NCBI GenBank assembly: GCA_934623455.1
Contig: CAKTVK010000027.1
Span: forward strand, 1 to 23,072
Reading direction: 5' to 3'
DNA: 23,072 bases
Source of the DNA: an uncultured Eggerthellaceae bacterium
Lineage (GTDB): Bacteria > Actinomycetota > Coriobacteriia > Coriobacteriales > Eggerthellaceae
Positions 1 through 6,419 of this stretch are shown piece by piece. The position numbers and the translations under genes are program-made. Numbering within the stretch: position 1 is the stretch's first letter; each line of letters starts with the position of its first letter. A model generated the notes under the pieces. The model did no database searches. It saw only the letters and a program-made list of their open reading frames with translations, and had not been told where the DNA came from.

Positions 1-135
1 GTAGTGGCTAATTTAGTTTGGCTTAAATTGGCTAAATTAAATTGACTTTCAGTGGTCAAAATTGCCCGACGTTAACACCATTCAGAAAAAGATGGCTGAG
101 TTGTGTTTGACGGCGCTCAAGTAAGGAGTTGTTTA

Positions 136-1401
136 ATGGCGGTCGAATCAAATTCCGTGCTTCTTGATGAAGAGAAGGTTCTGTCGATTCGAAAGGATTT
201 TCCTATCCTTGACCAGCAGATTCACGGAAATCCTTTGATTTATCTGGATAATGCTGCCACTACTCAAATGCCCCGTCAGGTAATTGATGCCATATCGGAG
301 CATTACCTGACAAACAACGCAAATGTTCATAGGGGCATCCATACGTTGAGCGAGCGCTCGACTTCTGCTTTCGAACACGCTCGAGAGACGGTTGCGGCAT
401 TTATTGGCGCACCTGCTTCTCGCTCGATTGCTTTTACGAGTGGATCTACCGATTCGGCTAATATGGTTGCACGTATGGTGGAACCTATGCTTAATCCAGA
501 AGACACCATTTTAGTATCCGCCCTGGAACATCATGCCAACTTGGTTACGTGGCAACAGCTTTGCAAAAGAGTTGGGTGTCGAATGCGGATTGTTTCCCTT
601 GATGAACAGGGTGATATTGATCTTGCGGTTTTAGAGCGCCTTCTTGAAGCTGAAAAGGTCAAATTATTTGCATTTGCCCAGGTTTCCAATGTGCTGGGTA
701 CGGTATCACCCGCTAAAACCATTTGCGACATTTGCCACTCAAAGAATGCCTTAGTGGTAATGGATGCCGCTCAGAGCATTCGCCATGAGCTTGTAGATGT
801 GAGCCGCATTGATTGCGATTTCATGTTCTTTTCGGGACACAAGATGCTTGGTCCTACGGGGATAGGTGTGCTATATATCAAGGATAAGCTCCTATCCTCT
901 CTTCAACCCGTTGTGTTCGGCGGAGAAATGGTTGATCGAGTTTCTTTTGAAGAGAGCACGTTCGAGTGCGCGCCGATTCGATTTGAGGCGGGAACGCCGA
1001 ATTATGTTGGTGCAATTGCGCTTGCGAGGGCTATTGACTATCTAGAATCCATTGGGCGACAAGCTATAAATGCTTACGAGCGAAGCTTGATAAAGCGAGC
1101 CGAGCAGAACCTTAGATCATTGGAGGGGGTAACAATTTTAGGAAACCCCCATGAAAGGGCAGGCTGTATTTCTTTTGTTGCCGATGGTGTGCATCCTTTT
1201 GACTTGGCGCTTTTTGTTGATGAAAAGGGAGTCGCTTTGCGGTCGGGAACTCAATGTGCGCAGCCTTTGCTGAAGCAGGTGTACGAAGTTGAGAAGGTGT
1301 GTCGATTGTCGCCTGCTTTTTACAATACATTGGATGAGATTGAAAGGTGTGCCGAGGTGCTAGAAGAGACCCTTTCCCTGCTTAGGAAGTTCAATCGGTA
1401 A
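136..1401 (+). CDS. sufS: Group II (SufS/CsdA-type) cysteine desulfurase
   Basis: A PLP enzyme of 421 residues that would take sulfur from cysteine as a persulfide for Fe-S clusters or other thiolated products. The start at 136 is chosen because AAGGAG lies 7 bases before it; the frame stays open 11 codons further but has no such site. Visible motifs: DNAATTQMP near the N-terminus, the EHHANLVTWQ segment typical of group II, the PLP lysine in SGHKMLGPTG (K236), and the catalytic cysteine in RSGTQCAQP (C374). SufS proteins usually read GHHC at that point, so GTQC is a variant and the exact subfamily is uncertain. No sufBCD or sufU is adjacent. The gene is noticeably richer in A/T-ending codons than its neighbours, which may mean transfer. 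A second, group I desulfurase lies at 16904-18091. The desulfurase call is firm; the symbol is not. Confidence 0.88.
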   Translation: MAVESNSVLLDEEKVLSIRKDFPILDQQIHGNPLIYLDNAATTQMPRQVIDAISEHYLTNNANVHRGIHTLSERSTSAFEHARETVAAFIGAPASRSIAFTSGSTDSANMVARMVEPMLNPEDTILVSALEHHANLVTWQQLCKRVGCRMRIVSLDEQGDIDLAVLERLLEAEKVKLFAFAQVSNVLGTVSPAKTICDICHSKNALVVMDAAQSIRHELVDVSRIDCDFMFFSGHKMLGPTGIGVLYIKDKLLSSLQPVVFGGEMVDRVSFEESTFECAPIRFEAGTPNYVGAIALARAIDYLESIGRQAINAYERSLIKRAEQNLRSLEGVTILGNPHERAGCISFVADGVHPFDLALFVDEKGVALRSGTQCAQPLLKQVYEVEKVCRLSPAFYNTLDEIERCAEVLEETLSLLRKFNR

Positions 1402-1602
1402 CCCTTCTTCATGTCTGTACACGTCGCGTCTCTTCTGCGATTGTGTATGCGGCTGCGGCGTTCGCTCTGCGCCCGAGCAGCGTTTGCACCTGCCCCTTCA
1501 CGGCGTCTTCATACCTTTGTGCAGCTTTTGTCGCGTTTTTCGCCAAGGCGCGCTTCACCTGGTATCATGAAAAAATTAATACCCTATTTTGAAGGTGCAA
1601 AC

Positions 1603-2757
1603 ATGATTTTAACCGTAAAACGCACTTCTCGGGCGCTGCTTGCTTGCATGCTTTCAGGCGTGCTGGCCGTCTCTTTGGCGGGCGCTCCCGCCGCGGCATA
1701 CGCCGAGACATCCGCCGAGCTGCGCGCTCAGGCCGAGGATAAACAGGCGCAGGCTGATGAGCTGTCTGCGCGTATCGATGAGCTTTCTAACCAGTTGGTC
1801 GAGGCACGCGAAGTCGAAGACGAAGCAACGGAAAAATACGATGCCGCGGAAGCCGCCAAGCAGGACGCGCTCGATCGCAAAGAAGCTGCTGAGCAAAAGA
1901 TTACTGAAACGCAAGCTCGCTTGAGCACGCGCGTGACCTCGATGTATCGCAGCGGTGGCGCCATGTCGTTCTTGGACGTTCTTCTGGGCGCGGGATCTTT
2001 TGAGGAATTCCTGACCACCTGGGACGCTCTGGCAGCCATCAACAATCAAGACGCTGCGCTGGTAGAAGAGAACCGCCAAGCACGCGCCGAAGCCGAGGCT
2101 GCTGCCGAGGAATACGCGGAGCAGAGCGCCATCGCTAAAGAAGAGCTTGAACGCGCGCAGAAAGCAAGTCAGACAATCGCCGAGACGTCTTCGCAACTTG
2201 CTTCCGAGCTTGAGTCGATGAATAGCGAGATTGCCGATTTGGTTGCCCGAGGAGAACAAGCGGCCGCCGAAGAGGAGGAGGCGCGTCAGAAAGCTCAGCA
2301 GCAGGCATCGGGCGGTAGCAGCGGTGGCGGCTCGTGGACCGATCCCGGTAGCGGTGGCGAATTGTTTGACTCCAGCTATTTTGACGGCTGGGTGAAGCCT
2401 ACCAGCTACTATGGTGTGACCTGCGAGTTTGGTTATTCTCCTATTACAGGTTCGCATAACGGCATTGACTTGGGTGCTTCTTCAGGTACGCCTATCTATT
2501 CTTCTGGTCCTGGTATTGTGACGTTCGTGGGCTGGTACGGCACGGGTGGCAATTCTGTCATTGTTGATCACGGTAACGGTGTGCAGACTATCTACATGCA
2601 TCAGAGCCAAACCGCAGCGTATGTTGGCGAATCGGTGCAGGCCGGTACGTGCATTGGCTACGTTGGCTCCACGGGTCTGTCCACGGGTCCGCATTTGCAC
2701 TTCCAGTTGGTCATCAACGGCACGCCCACGAACCCGCGCAACTACTTCAGCTTCTAG
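1603..2757 (+). CDS. Secreted coiled-coil M23 family metallopeptidase
   Basis: A 384-residue exported murein hydrolase of the EnvC/NlpD-like layout, expected to cut peptidoglycan cross-bridges or to activate amidases during division. The start at 1603 has AAGGTG five bases upstream and gives a clean signal peptide: KR, a hydrophobic stretch, then AAAYA before ETSAE. An earlier ATG at 1567 overlaps a possible TATCAT -10 box, so it is less likely. Residues about 35-230 are a long Glu/Ala/Gln-rich coiled coil; a Gly/Ser-rich linker follows, then the M23 domain with HNGIDLG (zinc His and Asp) and GPHLHFQ (HxH) near the C-terminus. All three zinc-ligand positions are present, so it is probably an active enzyme. 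It sits alone between the desulfurase and a ferredoxin; no divisome genes are visible. Confidence 0.92.
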   Translation: MILTVKRTSRALLACMLSGVLAVSLAGAPAAAYAETSAELRAQAEDKQAQADELSARIDELSNQLVEAREVEDEATEKYDAAEAAKQDALDRKEAAEQKITETQARLSTRVTSMYRSGGAMSFLDVLLGAGSFEEFLTTWDALAAINNQDAALVEENRQARAEAEAAAEEYAEQSAIAKEELERAQKASQTIAETSSQLASELESMNSEIADLVARGEQAAAEEEEARQKAQQQASGGSSGGGSWTDPGSGGELFDSSYFDGWVKPTSYYGVTCEFGYSPITGSHNGIDLGASSGTPIYSSGPGIVTFVGWYGTGGNSVIVDHGNGVQTIYMHQSQTAAYVGESVQAGTCIGYVGSTGLSTGPHLHFQLVINGTPTNPRNYFSF

Positions 2758-2950
2758 GGGCAGGCGTCTGCGTTGGCACGCTGAGCGTTTTTTCGATGCG
2801 GGGCGCAGCGGTGAAGGGCTTTTAATCTTGCGAATCCGCGCAACGCAGTGCGTGGCTGCGAAGGTGCTGTTTGCGCCTCTTTTCGCCCTTCGCGTTCCCC
2901 GTGTGGCGTGACGAATGCTTCCCCATACCGATATAAGCGTAACGTTTTGG

Positions 2951-2975
2951 TGCCCGCCTGGTGCGGGCATCTTTT
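2951..2975 (+). terminator. Possible rho-independent terminator upstream of the ferredoxin gene
   Basis: TGCCCGC (2951-2957) pairs with GCGGGCA (2963-2969) around a five-base loop and is followed by TCTTTTATT. It would end transcription arriving from the M23 peptidase gene about 190 bases upstream. Confidence 0.6.
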
Positions 2976-3043
2976 ATTGGTGTACACTGAGCGCGTTAAG
3001 GAAGCGAGGAGGCTTCTTTGCAGTCCTAGAGAGAGGATCAAAA

Positions 3044-3211
3044 ATGGCAGTTACCATTAATGCTGATGATTGCGTAGCATGCGGCGTTTGCGTTGACGCT
3101 TGCCCGCAAGAGGCTCTTTCCGTTGCAGATGTTTGCACGGTGAATGCCGATTCCTGCATCGATTGCGGTACGTGCATCGACGAGTGCCCCGTAGGCGCTA
3201 TCACCGAATAA
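3044..3211 (+). CDS. 2[4Fe-4S] ferredoxin (clostridial type)
   Basis: A 55-residue electron carrier with two CxxCxxCxxxCP clusters: CVACGVCVDACP and CIDCGTCIDECP. The length and the symmetric repeat match clostridial ferredoxins, which pass low-potential electrons between oxidoreductases in the cytoplasm of anaerobes. The start at 3044 is set by GAGAGGA six bases upstream and by the usual short MAVTIN-type N-terminus; the longer open frame upstream has no family match. It is a single-gene unit flanked by hairpins on both sides, so it is probably transcribed on its own and strongly. The partner enzyme cannot be told from the context. Confidence 0.96.
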   Translation: MAVTINADDCVACGVCVDACPQEALSVADVCTVNADSCIDCGTCIDECPVGAITE

Positions 3212-3233
3212 GCGCACATCGCCCAATTGTTGC

Positions 3234-3272
3234 AAATGCCCGACTGCTTGAAAGCATCGGGCATTTTCTTTT
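3234..3272 (+). terminator. Strong rho-independent terminator after ferredoxin
   Basis: AAATGCCCGA (3234-3243) pairs perfectly with TCGGGCATTT (3257-3266). The stem continues inward as TGCT/AGCA around a TGAA loop, and TTTTCTTTT follows. It is placed 23 bases after the ferredoxin stop. Confidence 0.92.
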
Positions 3273-3897
3273 GTGTGCGACGGTCTATTAAGTGAATCGC
3301 TATTTTCTTGCGGCGTTTAGAGTGTAGAAACACAGTGCTTGTTGCCAAAAGGCCCTTCATTTCGGGCAAATCGACGATAATCGGTGGTCGGGGATTCGGT
3401 AGTTAATCTATCGATTTTAGTGCAGCTTATTGACCTGGGGTTATGCTGGCATGTAAAAGCGAATCAATGCAGTTATCCGCTCTAAAGGCCAGAATTACGG
3501 CGCTCGGGGCGATTGGACCACCGAATATCGTCGATTTGCCTGAATTTGCACCCGTTTTTCCAACAACTGCTTTCTTTGGGTGGGCTTTTCGGTGCCTTGA
3601 ACGCCTTGAATGCCGCGCTCACCTGCCCGGGGATTCAAGAACGCCTTCTGAAGGGGAGCTCTTCGTCCTTGTTTCCGGAAAGGAATCCCCGGATTCAGCC
3701 GCACGTACTCGGGCGGGTTCGAGAATAAAACGCACGTGTCAGGTGAACCTGCATCGTATGCGAGCGCCTCAGCACCTTCTGTCGCGCTCCATCGCGCGAT
3801 CGCCACGGCATCCTTTCTCGCGCTCGATCATGCGACGGTGCGACCGTTCACTTGCACCCACGCGCAAGGGTGTCCGAAAAATTCCCCAAAAAGTCTC
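3273..3897. other. Gene-poor stretch with an inverted repeat
   Basis: No open frame here looks like a protein: the longest frames on both strands lack a ribosome binding site and have no recognisable motif. The stretch holds a perfect 10-bp inverted repeat, CCGGGGATTC (3627-3636) and GAATCCCCGG (3683-3692), separated by 46 bases. No tRNA or known riboswitch core was seen. It may be the worn edge of the accessory island that follows. Confidence 0.5.
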
Positions 3898-3926
3898 TTG
3901 CGCAATCAAAAAAGTTTGCCTAGAAT
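3898..3926 (+). promoter_or_regulatory. Sigma-70-like promoter for the clpP-like/virD4-like unit
   Basis: TTGCGC (3898-3903), a 17-base spacer and TAGAAT (3921-3926). This is one of the best promoter matches in the window. Transcription would begin near 3932, leaving a leader of about 220 bases before the ClpP-like start. Confidence 0.7.
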
Positions 3927-3949
3927 AAAAGGCACTTTAATGCACCCGT

Positions 3950-3968
3950 AGGGCGTAGGCCCTTTTTT
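3950..3968 (+). terminator. Promoter-proximal terminator/attenuator hairpin
   Basis: AGGGC (3950-3954) pairs with GCCCT (3959-3963) around GTAG, followed by six T. It lies only about 20 bases after the predicted transcription start, so it either attenuates the downstream genes or ends a very short RNA. The stem is only five pairs, so strength is uncertain. A second hairpin in the leader pairs GTTCAGC (4003-4009) with GCTGAAC (4019-4025). Confidence 0.5.
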
Positions 3969-4150
3969 CGGGGAGTCGCGAAAGCGTTCATCTCCGACCT
4001 TTGTTCAGCGCGCTTCATGCTGAACCAATCAAAAAAGACAACCGAAAAAGCGATTCGATAGGAATCAAAGGATACCTGTATCTGCAAACAGCCAGGTCAG
4101 CGTCTTATCCGCGCATTCCTTTTGTTGAATTGCGTCCGAAAGGAGACCCT

Positions 4151-4747
4151 ATGGATGGAATTACCCCTGTCTACGCCCCCGGTGCTCTTCGTGAAACATG
4201 CAACGGCATTCAGGTGATGGATCTTCGCGATGAGATGCTGGCTCGTCGCGAAGTGGAACTGACCAGCGATGTTACGGCGGAATCGGCCACCAATCTGATT
4301 CGCTCCCTGCTGCATTTGCAGCGCGAAGATGCCCATGCCCCTATCACCTTGTTCGTGAACAGCAACGGTGGGGAAGTGCAAAGCGGTCTGGCCCTTTACG
4401 ACGTTATGCAAGCGCTGACGTGCCCCATTCGCACGGTGTGTTTGGGCATGGCGGCCAGCATGGCGGCGCTGATTTTCATCTCGGGCAGCCAGCGCGATAT
4501 GTTGCCTCATAGCCGCGTAATGATTCATGATCCGCTGATTGGCGGTGGTATTGGCGGTAGTGCTCTTTCCGTGAAAGCCCGTGCCGATCATCTGATGCGA
4601 ATACGCGACATTACCGCCCAGGTTGTTGCCGAACATACCGGCATGACGCTGGACGAAGTGTTCGAGCTGACATCTACCGACACCTATTTCGAAGCTCAGG
4701 AAGCGGTGGACGCTCACCTGGCTGACCGTATTATCACCGCGCTCTAA
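4151..4747 (+). CDS. ClpP-like serine protease
   Basis: A 198-residue member of the ClpP/crotonase-fold serine peptidases. The start at 4151 has AAGGAG five bases upstream; the frame extends back to 4001 without a binding site. The full catalytic triad is visible in ClpP order: Ser103 in GMAASMAAL, His126 in VMIHDPL and Asp177 in STDTYFEAQEA, with the oxyanion loop FVNSNGGEV before them. Housekeeping ClpP usually reads MIHQP, and the Gly-rich IGGGIGGSA stretch after the His is unusual, so this looks like a dedicated paralogue. No Clp unfoldase (clpX, clpC) is nearby. Instead the next gene, 13 bases on, is a VirD4/TraG-like ATPase and probably co-transcribed. ClpP-like proteases beside coupling-protein ATPases occur, as I recall, in integrative elements of Gram-positive anaerobes; the functional link is inference. 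Confidence 0.88.
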   Translation: MDGITPVYAPGALRETCNGIQVMDLRDEMLARREVELTSDVTAESATNLIRSLLHLQREDAHAPITLFVNSNGGEVQSGLALYDVMQALTCPIRTVCLGMAASMAALIFISGSQRDMLPHSRVMIHDPLIGGGIGGSALSVKARADHLMRIRDITAQVVAEHTGMTLDEVFELTSTDTYFEAQEAVDAHLADRIITAL

Positions 4748-4760
4748 GAAAGGGGCTCTT

Positions 4761-6191
4761 ATGAATTGCATTTCCTTCTCTCCTGAAACCGTCGATCGAA
4801 GCGCCTATCAGGGCGAATACCTGCTTACCGCCCAGCAATCCGTCAATACTGACAGCTGGCAGACCGGATTGAACAACAACGTTTTGGTTTTGGGCTGCTC
4901 CGGCGGCGGCAAAACGCGCCATCATTTGCTGCCTAACTTGCTGCAGGCTCAAGGCTCCTATATTGTGCTGGATGGCAAAGGAACGCTGTTCAACCAGGTA
5001 GGTCCGTACTTGAAGCGTTGTGGATACCGGGTGGACCGCCTGGATTTCACCACCATGGACGGCACTGTTGGTTATGACCCGCTTGACCATGTGCGCTGGA
5101 GTTACGGTGTGCCCAACCAGCAGGATATTATTGCTATCGCTTCGGCTATTTGTCCTGTTCAAACATTTAATTCCGACCCTTTTTGGGAGCGCGCGGCGGC
5201 AAATTATCTGGCCAGCTACATTGCTTACGTGCTGGAAACGTGCGAACCGCCCTATTGCAATTTTTCGACGGTTATCAGCGTGTTCGAGGCAGCATGCGAA
5301 GGCCAAGTGGGCAAAATGTTCGACGATTTGGAGCATGAACGCCTCGATAGCTACGCCGTTTCTCTGTATCGTCGCGCTCGCTGTACTTGCGGGGCCGAGC
5401 GCATGCATTCCAGCATCATGGGCATTTTGGCGGCCAACTTGCTGCCGTTCGGTTTTCCCAGCGTGCGCGGGTCGTTTTGCCGCGAGGATCGCGTTGATTT
5501 TTCCCGATATGGGAAGAGAAAGCGCGCGCTGTTTGTGACCATGGACGATTTGGACCAGAGTCTTTCTCCTTTGACCAGCCTTTTTATTCAGCAGGCATTT
5601 ACTAATCTGTGCGATTACGCGGACAAGAATTGCGTGGAGGACCGCTTGCCCGTTCCCGTCCGCTTCATGCTGGACGACTTCGCCAACTTGAACCTGCCTG
5701 ATTTCGACAACGTGCTTTCGGTCATCCGTAGCCGTGAAATCAGCTGCACGGTGGTTTGCCAGACGGTCAGCCAGCTTTCGGCGCGTTACGGCAGCGATGC
5801 CGCCAACGCCATTGTAGGCAACTGCGACACCCAGCTGGTCATGGCGTTTCAGGATGTGGAGACCGCTCAGTACTTCGGGGTGCGCGCGAATCGCACCGCC
5901 AGCGCTTTGTTGGAAACGCCCCAAGGCCAGTGGTGGGTTTTCCGGCGTGGCGAGAAAGGCCAGCTCCAGGTAGCAAATCAGCTAGAATTGCATCCTGCGT
6001 ACGCGGAGTACGAAGAGGCACGCGCGGAAGGTTTTGCGTCGGAGTCGGGTTCAGGCGCGGGGTTGCGAAGCGTGGCGGACGAGGGTCCATCGGAAGACGA
6101 CGATTACTTTGACGAGGAAGAATGCCCTTGGGATGAGGATGACTGGTGGTTTGAAGAGCTGCCCCTGGATGATGAAAATTGCGCGGCGTAG
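4761..6191 (+). CDS. Soluble VirD4/TraG-like (TraM-recognition) ATPase
   Basis: A 476-residue P-loop ATPase of the type IV coupling-protein family, whose members feed DNA or protein into secretion channels. Walker A is GCSGGGKT (45-52), followed by a VLDGKGTLF segment that corresponds to the family's DPKGEL. Walker B lies at about 300-306 and is followed by FANLNLPDF and the well-conserved IRSREISCTVVCQ sensor region. The catalytic position after the first Asp is Asp instead of the usual Glu (LDDFAN). No N-terminal transmembrane segments are present, unlike true VirD4. The last 35 residues are extremely acidic with Trp residues, perhaps a docking tail. GAAAGG precedes the ATG by about seven bases. 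It shares an operon with the ClpP-like protease. No relaxase, VirB4 or other mating-pair gene is in the window, so either this is an element remnant or the pair works on its own. Confidence 0.85.
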   Translation: MNCISFSPETVDRSAYQGEYLLTAQQSVNTDSWQTGLNNNVLVLGCSGGGKTRHHLLPNLLQAQGSYIVLDGKGTLFNQVGPYLKRCGYRVDRLDFTTMDGTVGYDPLDHVRWSYGVPNQQDIIAIASAICPVQTFNSDPFWERAAANYLASYIAYVLETCEPPYCNFSTVISVFEAACEGQVGKMFDDLEHERLDSYAVSLYRRARCTCGAERMHSSIMGILAANLLPFGFPSVRGSFCREDRVDFSRYGKRKRALFVTMDDLDQSLSPLTSLFIQQAFTNLCDYADKNCVEDRLPVPVRFMLDDFANLNLPDFDNVLSVIRSREISCTVVCQTVSQLSARYGSDAANAIVGNCDTQLVMAFQDVETAQYFGVRANRTASALLETPQGQWWVFRRGEKGQLQVANQLELHPAYAEYEEARAEGFASESGSGAGLRSVADEGPSEDDDYFDEEECPWDEDDWWFEELPLDDENCAA

Positions 6192-6295
6192 CGGAGGCTT
6201 GTCACATCGTGCAAGGTCGCGGCGCGTATGGTGGCGTCGCGCTATTGTGGGCGTGACGGGCGCCGCGTGGCGGCGCTGCGCGGCGTAGCGGAGGC
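6180..6295 (+). repeat. 19-bp direct repeat spanning the ATPase stop codon
   Basis: TGCGCGGCGTAGCGGAGGC occurs at 6180-6198, covering the stop codon of the VirD4-like gene, and again at 6277-6295. The 97-base period suggests a local duplication or a deletion footprint at the end of the operon. Confidence 0.8.
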
Positions 6296-6302
6296 GCGCG
6301 TG

Positions 6303-6345
6303 GCTCGGCTTTTCCTTTAATCGGGAAGCGCCGAGCTGTTCTTCT
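6303..6345 (+). terminator. Terminator-like hairpin after the ATPase gene
   Basis: GCTCGGC (6303-6309) pairs with GCCGAGC (6330-6336); the stem continues inward as TTTCC/GGGAA. A T-rich but interrupted tail follows. It would separate the ClpP/ATPase unit from the fusion gene downstream. Confidence 0.55.
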
Positions 6346-6355
6346 TGAAACGACT

Positions 6356-6361
6356 TATAAT
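6356..6361 (+). promoter_or_regulatory. Candidate -10 box for the DUF4365-DarT gene
   Basis: A perfect TATAAT sits 58 bases before the ATG at 6420 and just after the hairpin. No convincing -35 is found at 16-18 bases. This supports a separate transcript, weakly. Confidence 0.4.
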
Positions 6362-6419
6362 AGGCGGCGCTGCATGAATTATCTGCCGGCGCGAATACCG
6401 AAAAACTCAAGGAATTATC

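Noticed and set aside
1..50. Iteron-like GGCTAAATT repeats at the window start
   Set aside because: Short, imperfect and irregularly spaced (14 and 10 bases) in AT-rich DNA; too little sequence to judge.
42..70. TTGACT as a promoter for the first gene
   Set aside because: No -10 box at an acceptable distance.
1654..2457. 267-codon frame on the minus strand
   Set aside because: Shadow of the M23 peptidase coiled-coil; no binding site or motif.
2776..2793. Terminator directly after the M23 gene (ACGC-TGA-GCGT plus six T)
   Set aside because: A four-pair stem is too weak to call; the hairpin at 2951 is better.
3443..3928. Open frame of 161 codons upstream of the ClpP-like gene
   Set aside because: No binding site, biased Arg/Ser/Pro content, it runs over the promoter at 3898-3926, and it resembles no family.
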